The notes under the pieces were generated by a model. That model made no database searches, was not told the origin of the DNA, and saw nothing but the letters and a program-made list of their open reading frames with translations. A DNA stretch of 64,000 bases, taken from Acidobacteriaceae bacterium KBS 89. GTDB lineage: Bacteria > Acidobacteriota > Terriglobia > Terriglobales > Acidobacteriaceae. The position numbers and the translations under genes are program-made. Of this stretch, positions 27,297 to 35,290 are shown in pieces (positions within the stretch are counted from its first letter, which is position 1; each line of letters begins with the position of its first letter). The stretch covers positions 372,001 through 436,000 of the forward strand of contig KB906755.1 in the NCBI GenBank assembly GCA_000381605.1. Direction: 5' to 3'.

Positions 27297-29074
27297 TAGT
27301 TCATCTCCTCAGACGACCCGATCCAGGCCTCCAACAGCCGCGTACTCTGCGCGGGCTCGCGTCGGATATGTTCCGACACATGATCAAAGATCCCCTGGTG
27401 CAATTGATGAGTCTTGTTCATTGCCCGCGGCAGTAGAGTCTCCTCCGCCGGATCATTCTCTGCCGTCAGCTCTTCGCGCTGTTCCGGGAGACCGGTTCCC
27501 GCCGGCAGCAACATCGGCTCACGCAACGTTGCCGTCATCTGAGCTGCTACCGGACGCAATACGAAGACCACAAGCAGCACACCACAAACCCCAATCATCA
27601 ACGTCCTCATCAGACCCGGCTGCGCATGGAGCAGACCATGCACTTGCTCCATCAGCCTCTCGGTCATCGGCGGCTTCACCTCCGGAGCATTCGTGCTAAA
27701 GCTCACATTCTGCATCACCACCTGGTCTCCGCGCCGCGCATCGAAGCCGACTGCTGCCTGCGCCAACTCTTCCAATCGGCGCATCTCCTCTGCACTACGC
27801 GGCTTCCACACCACATGTTCCAACTTCCCAGCGTCTTCAGTCACACTGCGATCATTCACCACCACCGCGGCCGAGACGCGTCGCACTCGGCCTGGCCCTT
27901 GCTCGCTATGCACAAGATGCTTTGTAATTCCGTAGGTCTCGTTCTCCTCATGTAGACTCTGTCCCTGTCCTCCGTTCTGCTGCGGATAGACGGGCAGCGT
28001 TTGTTTCTGCAGCAACGGCGGCGTCCCCGGCGCGGCCGCGGCCTGCGATCCCGCCACGGCACCCTCAGGAGAACCAGCGGGAGAGTTGCTCGCCGTCCCT
28101 GGAACTCCAGAAGGCTGCCCGCGCAATCCGGAAATCTGTTCGCTCTTCTGCATGGTCAGCGTCGCCACCTGGTTTGGGTCGTAGACCTCATCAGTCCGTT
28201 CCTCGCTGCCTTCGTCATAACTCACATTCACCGTTGCCCGCACATTATCGCGTCCTGCCAGCGGCTCCAGCATCGCCACCAACTTCGCCTCCATGGCCTG
28301 TTCCGCGTCCGCCTCAGCAGCGTTGCTTGATCGTTGCTTGAAGTTCACTCGTCCATCTGCATCCACTAGCGTCACCTGATCCACCGCAAGATTTTCAACC
28401 GACCCGGCCACCAGACTCCGAATCGCATCGGCCTGTTCCGGATCCACCGACGCCCGCTTCAGCTTAAGTACCACCGAAGCCTTCGCAACTTTTTCCTCTG
28501 CGGCAAACAGCGAAGCCTGCGGCAACACCAGATGCACTCGTGCCGACTTCACAATTCCCAATGTTCCAATCGTGTGCTCCAACTCGCCCTCCAGGGCCCG
28601 CTGATAGTTCACACGCTCATCAAACTCACTCCCCACCCAGTTCGGCTTGTCGAAGAGCTCGAATCCCAGCCGCCCTGTCTGCGGCATTCCCTTGGCCGCC
28701 ACTTCCATGCGAGCTTTGTCGAGCATCTCTGCCGGTACCTGCACTCCCGCCCCATCAGCCGTCGCCTCGTACGGAATTCCTGCAGCTGCCAGCTCCTGCG
28801 AAACCAATTGCAGGTCCTTGCCATCGAGCCCGCTGAACAACACCCGCCAGTCCGGCCGTCCAGCAAACCAGATCGCCCCGGCGCACATTGCAGCCAGGAA
28901 CACCGCCGATGCAATCAACCAAGTCCGTTTTCCCGCCGGCATTGCCATCAGCCGCTCGCGCATCGCCGACGCGATCGCCAGCGCTCTCTGCGCCGGACCG
29001 GCGTCCATCGCGCCAGCGCTGGCTTGCACTGCTCGCTGCATCCCCGTTCCGCCGACCTGCTCTGTCTCTGCCAT
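27296..29074 (-). CDS. fliF: Flagellar MS-ring protein FliF
   Basis: Forms the membrane ring on which the motor is assembled. 592 residues with two transmembrane helices, about residues 48-66 (TWLIASAVFLAAMCAGAIWF) and near 510-530 (TLMIGVCGVLLVVFVLRPVA). Between them lie the ring-building motifs (DWRVLFSGLDGKDLQLVSQE, FDKPNWVGSEFDERVNYQRA, GTLGIVKSARVHLVLPQ). The cytoplasmic tail that binds FliG is at the C-terminus. It follows fliE. Confidence 0.96.
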   Translation of the reverse strand: MAETEQVGGTGMQRAVQASAGAMDAGPAQRALAIASAMRERLMAMPAGKRTWLIASAVFLAAMCAGAIWFAGRPDWRVLFSGLDGKDLQLVSQELAAAGIPYEATADGAGVQVPAEMLDKARMEVAAKGMPQTGRLGFELFDKPNWVGSEFDERVNYQRALEGELEHTIGTLGIVKSARVHLVLPQASLFAAEEKVAKASVVLKLKRASVDPEQADAIRSLVAGSVENLAVDQVTLVDADGRVNFKQRSSNAAEADAEQAMEAKLVAMLEPLAGRDNVRATVNVSYDEGSEERTDEVYDPNQVATLTMQKSEQISGLRGQPSGVPGTASNSPAGSPEGAVAGSQAAAAPGTPPLLQKQTLPVYPQQNGGQGQSLHEENETYGITKHLVHSEQGPGRVRRVSAAVVVNDRSVTEDAGKLEHVVWKPRSAEEMRRLEELAQAAVGFDARRGDQVVMQNVSFSTNAPEVKPPMTERLMEQVHGLLHAQPGLMRTLMIGVCGVLLVVFVLRPVAAQMTATLREPMLLPAGTGLPEQREELTAENDPAEETLLPRAMNKTHQLHQGIFDHVSEHIRREPAQSTRLLEAWIGSSEEMN

Positions 29075-29108
29075 CTCGCCTCAACGTCCCTGTGACACCT
29101 GAAATTCT

Positions 29109-29444
29109 TTAGAACTGCATGCCCATCATCTGTTGATAAGCGCCTACTGCTTTGTTGCGGACCTGCAGTGCAAGTTCAAACGCCATGTTAGCCTTCTGCG
29201 TTGCGATCATCGCATCGTGGATCTCCACGCCAGAGCCATTCAACAGCCCAGTAACCGCCTGCGTCGCCTTCTCGTCCAACATGCTCGTCTGCTTCACCAT
29301 CGACTGCAGCACGCCCGCAAATGGAATGCCCGCACCGACACCGGTACTTGAGGCAGACACACCCGCGTCACTTAGAAAACCGTCATCCACCGTTGCCGAA
29401 TTCAATCCGTTCAATACTGCTGGAACACCTGACATACCGATCAC
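29109..29444 (-). CDS. fliE: Flagellar hook-basal body protein FliE
   Basis: First rod component, connecting the MS ring to the proximal rod. 111 residues. The C-terminal half has the family pattern IHDAMIATQKANMAFELALQ followed by VRNKAVGAYQQMMGMQF. The N-terminal part is poorly conserved. It is encoded between flgC and fliF, the standard arrangement. Confidence 0.93.
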   Translation of the reverse strand: MIGMSGVPAVLNGLNSATVDDGFLSDAGVSASSTGVGAGIPFAGVLQSMVKQTSMLDEKATQAVTGLLNGSGVEIHDAMIATQKANMAFELALQVRNKAVGAYQQMMGMQF

Positions 29445-29490
29445 AAGACCTCCTCAAAACTCATCGCTTCTCTCACCCCAACCACATCGC

Positions 29491-30024
29491 TCACTTCAAG
29501 AGATCAAGCGAAGCAGTAAACATGCCCTTTTCCGCTGTGATCGCTGAAGCATTCATCCCATACGACCGGGTCGCCCCCATCAGGTCCACCATCTCCGTCA
29601 GCGGATTGATATCGGGATACGCGACAAACCCATCCGGCCCCGCGTCCGGGTGCTGTGGGTCATACCGTTGCAACGGCGCACTCGAATCGCTGATCACGCT
29701 CGTCACCGCAACTCCGTCAGGCGTCGGATTCGCTGCGGTCAGCCCAGTGCTCAAGCCAATGTTCGAAACCGCCCGAAGCCCACTAGCGGGCATGGATTTG
29801 AGCCGGTGCCCAAAGCTCACTCCGCCGTTCATCTCGTTGACCAACGAGTCCTGAAAACTCCCTCCGCCCTCGGCCTCGAAGACCACATGATGCCGCTGAT
29901 ATGGCCCACCCTCCGACGTCCGTGTTGTCTCGGCATTTGCCATGTTCGAAGCCACTACCTCGGCCCGCACCCGCTCCGCCTGCAACGCCGAAGCACTCAC
30001 ATCCATAACCCCAAAGAGATTCAT
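29491..30024 (-). CDS. flgC: Flagellar basal-body rod protein FlgC
   Basis: Proximal rod subunit. 177 residues; the family is usually ~135-150, and the excess is in the middle region. The N-terminus FGVMDVSASALQAERVRAEV followed by VASNMANAETTRTSEGGPYQ is diagnostic. The C-terminal helix is NPLTEMVDLMGATRSYGMNA. The gene follows flgB with a 2-base gap. Confidence 0.95.
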   Translation of the reverse strand: MNLFGVMDVSASALQAERVRAEVVASNMANAETTRTSEGGPYQRHHVVFEAEGGGSFQDSLVNEMNGGVSFGHRLKSMPASGLRAVSNIGLSTGLTAANPTPDGVAVTSVISDSSAPLQRYDPQHPDAGPDGFVAYPDINPLTEMVDLMGATRSYGMNASAITAEKGMFTASLDLLK

Positions 30025-30026
30025 AG

Positions 30027-30395
30027 TTATTTAGAGTCCATGTGAATTGCACTCATCACACCGCTAAACTCATTCTTCAAAAGCTGCACTCCGAGCTTGA
30101 ACTGCAGCTGCGCCTTGGCCAGTTGCAGTCCTTCACGATCCATTGATACGTTGTTCCCATCCGGCCGCGCCACCAGGCCATCAACATCTTCAGCGGAGAT
30201 CTGCACACCTTCGAGACCCTCCACACCCGCGCTGTCGTTGAGCTGTCGCGCAAGCTCCTTCGCAAAATCAAACCCTTGCGTCTTGTACCCAGGCGTATCC
30301 ACATTGGCCATGTTGCTAGCCGTGAGTTGCATCTGTCGGCTGGTCAGGTCCAGGTACTGCCCCAGCGCGTCGCTCATTGCCGTCGTCGTCTGCAT
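30027..30395 (-). CDS. flgB: Flagellar basal-body rod protein FlgB
   Basis: Proximal rod subunit, 122 residues. The N-terminal LDLTSRQMQLTASNMANVDT and PGYKTQGFDFAKEL are the rod signature. VSMDREGLQLAKAQLQFKL and the C-terminal helix complete the domain. GGAGG lies 6 bases before the ATG. A stem-loop and a sigma-54-like site lie just upstream, so flgB probably begins the long flgB-to-flgE operon. Confidence 0.95.
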   Translation of the reverse strand: MQTTTAMSDALGQYLDLTSRQMQLTASNMANVDTPGYKTQGFDFAKELARQLNDSAGVEGLEGVQISAEDVDGLVARPDGNNVSMDREGLQLAKAQLQFKLGVQLLKNEFSGVMSAIHMDSK

Positions 30396-30419
30396 GCTTC
30401 ACCTCCACACATTGACCTA

Positions 30420-30435
30420 TGCAGTCCGCCAACCA
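30420..30435 (-). promoter_or_regulatory. Putative sigma-54 promoter of flgB
   Basis: Minus-strand TGGTTGGCGGACTGCA keeps the -24 GG and -12 GC exactly 12 bases apart. The predicted start would give a leader of about 15 bases carrying the flgB GGAGG site. The gene immediately upstream encodes a sigma-54 activator, which supports the reading. Confidence 0.5.
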
Positions 30436-30438
30436 AAG

Positions 30439-30466
30439 AAGAGCGCTCTCAAATGAGAGCGCTCTT
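30439..30466 (-). terminator. Perfect stem-loop between the sigma-54 regulator and flgB
   Basis: AAGAGCGCTCTC (30439-30450) and GAGAGCGCTCTT (30455-30466) form a perfect 12-bp stem with a 4-base loop. On the minus strand CTTCTTTGG follows, a weak U-tract. It lies 25 bases after the regulator stop and probably separates its transcript from the flgB operon. Confidence 0.65.
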
Positions 30467-30491
30467 ATCTAAACCCAAAATCAAACTGGAG

Positions 30492-31862
30492 CTATCCTCG
30501 TGTCGCCCTGCGGAATCGAATCTCCTCCGCTCCAATCTCCATCTTGTCTCCGGAGAGAATGGCACCGCGTTCCAGAACGTGCATCAACTCCCTGACGTTG
30601 CCCGGCCAGTTGTGTTCATGAAGCGTCGCAATGGCCTCCCCCGTCAAACGTTTCCGAGGCATCTCCTGCCCCATCTTCTCCAGAAAATGTTCGGCAAGCA
30701 GGCCGAGGTCTTCCATCCTCTCCCGCAGAGCCGGCACCTCGACCGGAAACACGGCCAGCCGATGATAGAGGTCCAATCGAAATGTCCGTTCCACGCCGAT
30801 ACTTGAAGCTAGCTTCTCCAACGGCTGGTGCGTTGCCGCGATGACTCTCACATCCACTCGCATGGTCTCGTTGTCGCCTACCCGCTGCAACTCGCCGCAC
30901 TCAAGAAACCGGAGCATCTTGGCCTGAAGTGCCATCGGCATCTCTCCGATCTCATCCAGAAACAACGTCCCCCCATGTGCCGCCTCGATGCGCCCGGTGC
31001 GCGACTGCACCGCCCCGGTAAAAGCCCCACGCGTGTGCCCAAATAGCTCAGCCTCAAGTAAAGCTTCCGGAATCGCGGCGCAGTTCAACACAGCAAAAGG
31101 CTTGCCCACCCGCTCACTTAACCGGTGTAGTGCTCGCGCCACGACCTCTTTTCCCGTGCCAGTCTCTCCTTCAATCAACACCGTAGTTGAGCGGGGAGCA
31201 ACCAGCCGGATCAGCCGCGTCAACTCCCGCATTGGCTCGCTTGCCCCAATCATCTCCGGCAACATGGACTCCTTTTGCACTGCGGCTCGGGCTGGTTCCT
31301 TCTTCTTCCCCAGCATTACCGACAGCGCCTGACGTGCCGAATCCAGACGAGCCTCGTCGTCCCCAGCCTCCGGGCCAATATCTTTACGCAACGAACTAAG
31401 GGTTCTCGCCGGCACCCGCAACGCGTTGCCGGCAGCCGGTACCACCTCGGGTGCAGCCATCCACGACGCAGTATCGTTCAGCGGAGCGTTCTGCGCCTCT
31501 CGCAGCGCGTGCAGCAACTCGTTTCGCCTCGGACTCCGCGCTCCCCCGTCCACTCCGCCATCCACACGCAACAGCTCCATCGACGGATACAACATGCGGA
31601 TCACCGTCGCAAACTCACCGACCTCAAGGTCTGGCAGCCAGCTATCCACGAGTAACGCCTCCGATCGCGAATCCTCCAGCTGGGCCATCGCCTCCGCGCC
31701 ACCCGACGCCTCACGCACCTGCCACCTGAGTCCAGTCAACGAAGTGCGCAGCCTCTGCCGCAACTCCGCATCTGCGCTCGCCAACACAACGGTGCGCATC
31801 GCCGCTGCTTCGGTCACATCTTCGTTCAAACTCACATCCCGCGCTGTACTCATTCCACTCAC
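30492..31862 (-). CDS. Sigma-54-dependent response regulator without HTH (FlgR/FleQ-like)
   Basis: Activator of sigma-54 RNA polymerase, about 456 residues. An N-terminal receiver (MRTVVLASADAELRQRLRTS; phosphoacceptor Asp in ALLVDSWLPD) is followed by a linker and a complete AAA+ domain. That domain has Walker A GETGTGKEVV, the sigma-54 contact loop GAFTGA, Walker B GGTLFLDEIGEM and the arginine-finger region FRLDLYHRLAV. The protein ends ~20 residues after the NWPGNVRELMHVLERG motif, so the usual Fis-type DNA-binding HTH is missing. GTG 31862 overlaps the upstream stop (GTGA) with AGAGG before it; ATG 31853 is the alternative. Confidence 0.88.
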   Translation of the reverse strand: MSGMSTARDVSLNEDVTEAAAMRTVVLASADAELRQRLRTSLTGLRWQVREASGGAEAMAQLEDSRSEALLVDSWLPDLEVGEFATVIRMLYPSMELLRVDGGVDGGARSPRRNELLHALREAQNAPLNDTASWMAAPEVVPAAGNALRVPARTLSSLRKDIGPEAGDDEARLDSARQALSVMLGKKKEPARAAVQKESMLPEMIGASEPMRELTRLIRLVAPRSTTVLIEGETGTGKEVVARALHRLSERVGKPFAVLNCAAIPEALLEAELFGHTRGAFTGAVQSRTGRIEAAHGGTLFLDEIGEMPMALQAKMLRFLECGELQRVGDNETMRVDVRVIAATHQPLEKLASSIGVERTFRLDLYHRLAVFPVEVPALRERMEDLGLLAEHFLEKMGQEMPRKRLTGEAIATLHEHNWPGNVRELMHVLERGAILSGDKMEIGAEEIRFRRATRG

Positions 31863-32104
31863 CGTGTCCTCTCGTCCTCTGTATTCCCCATCGCCCGCTG
31901 CAGCATCTCGCGCATCGTCCCAACCGTCTGGTTCAATCGCGCACACTCCTGCAGCCCATCGCGGATCGCATCTCGCATTGCACTAGGGTCACCGATCAGC
32001 TCTCCAAGGGCCAGCCGGCACTGTAGCACCGTGAGTGGCTGACAAAGACCATGAAGGGCCACATCGATCTGCTCCGCTAGGTCCGCTCCACGTTCCTGTT
32101 GCAT
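31859..32104 (-). CDS. Small HisKA-like protein without ATPase domain
   Basis: 81 residues, predicted all-helical. The segment IDVALHGLCQPLTVLQCRLA resembles a histidine-kinase H-box, with His18 followed by a conserved-type Pro-Leu. The next helix (AMRDAIRDGLQECARLNQTV) resembles the second helix of a DHp domain. No catalytic ATPase domain follows. The gene begins a few bases after the stop of the OmpR-type regulator and its end overlaps the sigma-54 regulator, so all three are co-expressed. It may act as a phosphotransfer or phosphatase partner; that is inference. GTG 32116 is an alternative start. Confidence 0.6.
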   Translation of the reverse strand: MQQERGADLAEQIDVALHGLCQPLTVLQCRLALGELIGDPSAMRDAIRDGLQECARLNQTVGTMREMLQRAMGNTEDERTR

Positions 32105-32108
32105 CGTT

Positions 32109-32849
32109 TCACGCACCGGCCAGAGCCGCACTCGCGGAATAATTGGTAGCCCGCGCCACCGGCCTCCCAACGCCCATCCGGTAGCCCTCACCCCGCACCG
32201 TCTCAATCACAGGGATGTCATCATCACCACCTGGATTCGCTGCTCCCAGCTTCCTCCGCAGGTAGTTCACATACACATCCACCACATTCGTCCCCGCATC
32301 GGGAGACATCTGCCACACCTCCCGCAACAACTCACTCCGGCTGCAGCACTGGCCGCGCCGAATCAGCAGGAACTGCAACAATGAAAATTCCTTGCCCGTA
32401 AGCTCCACCAGACGGCCGTTCCGAAGCACACGGCGCTCCATGCGGTTCAGTTCGACATCGCCGTGCCGCAAAATCGGATCGGCGAATTGCTCCCGTCGTC
32501 GCAACAGTGCACGGCAACGCGCTGTCAGTTCATGAAAGCTGAACGGCTTCAGCAGGCAGTCGTCCGCACCCATGTTCAGACACTTCACGCGCTCTTCCAC
32601 CTGGCTTCGGCCCGTCAGCACTAGCACCGCGGTCTCGTCGAACCGCCCACGCATCTCTGCAAGCACCTCAGTCCCGTCTTTCTTGGGAAGGCTGAGATCG
32701 AGCACGATCAGGTCCGGATGATGCTCCGCAGCGTGTACCAGAGCCGCCTCCCCATCTCCTACCCAAGTCACTTCGTGGCCCTCAAGCTTCAGCCCCTTTT
32801 GCAGAAACAGTCCCAACGCAGCATCATCTTCAACGATCAAAACTCGCAT
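32109..32849 (-). CDS. OmpR-family DNA-binding response regulator
   Basis: 246 residues. Receiver domain, about residues 1-118: acidic pair Glu7/Asp8-Asp9, phosphoacceptor Asp51 (LIVLDLSLP), Thr in VLVLTGRS and Lys in CLLKPFS. Winged-helix DNA-binding domain, about 130-228: VELTGKEFSLLQFLLIRRGQ, VVDVYVNYLRRKLG, IETVRGEGYRMG. No full sensor kinase is adjacent; only the mini-HisKA gene and a sigma-54 activator follow. It probably controls this locus, but target sites cannot be named. Confidence 0.92.
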   Translation of the reverse strand: MRVLIVEDDAALGLFLQKGLKLEGHEVTWVGDGEAALVHAAEHHPDLIVLDLSLPKKDGTEVLAEMRGRFDETAVLVLTGRSQVEERVKCLNMGADDCLLKPFSFHELTARCRALLRRREQFADPILRHGDVELNRMERRVLRNGRLVELTGKEFSLLQFLLIRRGQCCSRSELLREVWQMSPDAGTNVVDVYVNYLRRKLGAANPGGDDDIPVIETVRGEGYRMGVGRPVARATNYSASAALAGA

Positions 32850-33176
32850 TCATCTCTCTCCATGAACCAAAAGCAGGAACCAAAATACTCAGGACTGCAG
32901 GTCACGTTACCAATATCGGTCGCGTGTAATTACCTTGGTTCATGAAGGGCGAATTGACAAGGAGTCTTTGCAAGTTTTTGCGTATCCGATTTCAAAACGG
33001 GAATCTATTCACAGTGTGATGGTCGTTTCTGCGATGCGCTCGGAAGACGCTCAGGAATCATCCCACCAGATATCCGGCGAAGCAGGTCCCATGTCTGGAA
33101 CCAAGTCAACTACTAACCGCCGATTGTTTTCATTTAAAGGCTTGCAATTCGCCTTTTATTCGCTACAATCATCCGC
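32850..33176. other. Divergent promoter region, regulator operon and lexA
   Basis: 327 bases without a supported gene between the minus-strand OmpR-type regulator and plus-strand lexA. The lexA promoter is at its right end. No clear promoter was found for the regulator side, and no palindromic LexA box of a known type was recognised. Confidence 0.4.
33142..33169 (+). promoter_or_regulatory. Probable lexA promoter
   Basis: TTGCAA (33142-33147) and TACAAT (33164-33169) are separated by 16 bases and end 7 bases before the lexA ATG. The transcript would be leaderless or nearly so, and no Shine-Dalgarno is visible. The direct repeat TTCGC-N6-TTCGC in the spacer might be an operator, though I cannot tie it to a known SOS box. 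Confidence 0.5.
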
Positions 33177-33782
33177 ATGGCAATTACGCGACGGCAAAAA
33201 GAGGTTATCGACTTCCTCTCCAGCTTCACTCAGAAGAACGGCTACTCTCCCTCGTACGAAGAGATCGCCAGCGGTCTGGGCCTCAGCTCTCTCGCCACGG
33301 TGCATAAGCACGTCACCAACCTGCAAAACAAAGGCCTCCTGCAGCGCGCCCACAATCGCAGCCGATCCATTGATGTTCTCCCCGTTCGCAGTGGCAAGAA
33401 AGGCTCTGATCGCCTCCCGCTCATGGGGCGCATCGCGGCCGGCCAGCCTGTCGAAGCCATCGAAACGGCCGAAAGCATCTCGCTCTCGGACATCATTGGC
33501 AACCGCGAGGTCTTTGCCCTTGAGGTGCGTGGCGACTCCATGCGCGACGAGCATATTGTCTCCGGAGACTACGTCCTGGTCGAGCGCACCCGCACGGCCC
33601 GCGAAGGCGAGATCATCGTCGCCCTCATCGACGGCGCTGACGCCACCCTCAAGCGCTTCTACCGCGAGGGAAGCATGGTTCGCCTGCAGCCCTCCAACAC
33701 CGAAATGTCCCCCATCTACGCCCCAGCCGCCAACGTTAGCATCCAGGGCAAAGTTCTCGGCGTCCTGCGTAAATACGCATAA
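33177..33782 (+). CDS. lexA: SOS repressor LexA
   Basis: Represses DNA-damage genes and self-cleaves with RecA. 201 residues. The N-terminal winged helix is recognisable (ITRRQKEVIDFLSSFTQKNG, SYEEIASGLGLSSLATVHKH). The Ala88-Gly89 cleavage site is in MGRIAAGQPVEAI. The catalytic dyad is Ser121 (RGDSMRDEHI) and Lys159 (DATLKRFY). Standard length. It is followed by an unrelated HlyD-type gene. Confidence 0.96.
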   Translation: MAITRRQKEVIDFLSSFTQKNGYSPSYEEIASGLGLSSLATVHKHVTNLQNKGLLQRAHNRSRSIDVLPVRSGKKGSDRLPLMGRIAAGQPVEAIETAESISLSDIIGNREVFALEVRGDSMRDEHIVSGDYVLVERTRTAREGEIIVALIDGADATLKRFYREGSMVRLQPSNTEMSPIYAPAANVSIQGKVLGVLRKYA

Positions 33783-33970
33783 AATTTATACATAGGCACT
33801 CCCCAAAGTTGCTATTCCTTTCCCCTGGTCGCTCGTCCAAAATGGGTACCGGTAGTACCTCTGCGTCCTCTTGCAGCAATTTTCTCCCCCGTCTATGGAA
33901 CCACGCAGCATCTTCTTGCGTAACCACACTCCGAGACGCCTCAACCAACCAGCACTTATGGGAGCATCCC

Positions 33971-35179
33971 TTGGCTACACAGCGTAAGAACAAACGAAAA
34001 ATCTGGCTCTGGACTGGCCTTGCCGTCCTTGTCACAGCAGTAGCTCTTGGCGTCGCGGTCTCCGCACGCGGCAACACCACTAAATTCGAGCCCTCCCAGC
34101 TTGGCAAGGCTGAACTGGCCGATATCGCCCGCTCCGTCGTCGCCACCGGCAAGGTTCAGCCCATCACGAAGGTTGAGGTCAAATCAAAGGCCTCAGGCAT
34201 CGTCACTCGTCTCGATACCGACATCAACGACCACGTCAAGCAGGGGCAGGTTCTCGCCCAGCTCGACCAGCAGGAGATTCTCGCCCAGGTAGCCGCCCAG
34301 AAGGCGACGCTGATGGCAGCAGAGTCCAATGCACACGCCGCCGCCGCCTCCATCCAGTACGACAAGGTCAACGCGGAAGCCCCCGACCTTCCCATGTACA
34401 AGAACACCTACGAGCGCAATCTCAAAATGTCCAAAGAGGGTGTCGTCTCCCAGCAATCTCTTGAAGACGCGCAGCAGAAGTATCTCTCCGCGGCAAACAC
34501 CCGCGACAAAGCCGTCTCACAGATCAGCGTCGACAGCTCCAAGCTCCGCCAGGCCGAGGCGCAGGTCGCCCAGGCCCAGGCCTCTCTCAAGCAGCTTGAA
34601 GAACAGCTCAGCTACACGACTGTCATCTCGCCCATGGACGGCACCATACTCTCTCGCGACGTCGAAATCGGCGACGCAGTCAGTTCCATCCTCGTCCTCG
34701 GATCTACCGCCACTCTCGTTATGACCATCGGTGACACCACTCAGGTCTACGTACAGGGCAAAGTAGACGAGTCTGATATCGGCAAGGTCTACATGGGCCA
34801 GGCTGCGCGCATAAAGGTCGAGTCATTCAAAGACAAAACCTTCCTGGGCAAGGTCACCAAGATCGCCCCGCTCGGCGTCGAAAAAGACAACGTCACCACC
34901 TTCGAGGTCCGCGTCTCCATCGACAACCCGGGTGGCGAACTCAAAGCCAACATGACCGCCAACGCCGAAATTCTTCTCGAAGAGCACAAGAACGTCCTTA
35001 CCGTGCCTGAACAGGCAGTTCTCTACGACAAAGACCGCAACGCCTCCGTCGAAGTTCCCGACCCCAAAGCAAAGATGGGGCGCCGCAAAGTCGAGATAAA
35101 GGCCGGCATCTCCAACGGCACAAAAACCGAGGTTCTTGCTGGTCTCAAATCCGGTGACACGGTCATCCTTCAACAATAA
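33971..35179 (+). CDS. HlyD/MacA-type periplasmic adaptor subunit
   Basis: Membrane-fusion protein linking an inner membrane transporter to an outer membrane channel. The TTG at 33971 is chosen: GGGAG lies 6 bases upstream, and the protein then starts ATQRKNKRKIWLWTG with one transmembrane helix. About 402 residues. A lipoyl half-motif (VKSKASGIVTRLDTDINDHV, KQGQVLAQLD) precedes a long coiled coil (about 110-215). The second half-motif (YTTVISPMDGTILSRDVEIG) and the beta-barrel come after it. No transporter gene follows in the window, so the partner and substrate are unknown. Confidence 0.87.
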   Translation: MATQRKNKRKIWLWTGLAVLVTAVALGVAVSARGNTTKFEPSQLGKAELADIARSVVATGKVQPITKVEVKSKASGIVTRLDTDINDHVKQGQVLAQLDQQEILAQVAAQKATLMAAESNAHAAAASIQYDKVNAEAPDLPMYKNTYERNLKMSKEGVVSQQSLEDAQQKYLSAANTRDKAVSQISVDSSKLRQAEAQVAQAQASLKQLEEQLSYTTVISPMDGTILSRDVEIGDAVSSILVLGSTATLVMTIGDTTQVYVQGKVDESDIGKVYMGQAARIKVESFKDKTFLGKVTKIAPLGVEKDNVTTFEVRVSIDNPGGELKANMTANAEILLEEHKNVLTVPEQAVLYDKDRNASVEVPDPKAKMGRRKVEIKAGISNGTKTEVLAGLKSGDTVILQQ

Positions 35180-35290
35180 TTTGCACCAACAGGCCCAGAG
35201 ACAAGCGTCTAAGTTAGGCATACGAGCAAACAGCTCCGGAAGGAGCAAGGTCCGATCAACAGTCGTCAGAGTCGAGCAAAGGAAAATCTT

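Noticed and set aside
32935..33795. Plus-strand open frame covering lexA
   Set aside because: It reads through the lexA promoter and gene in another frame. The lexA frame has all catalytic residues.
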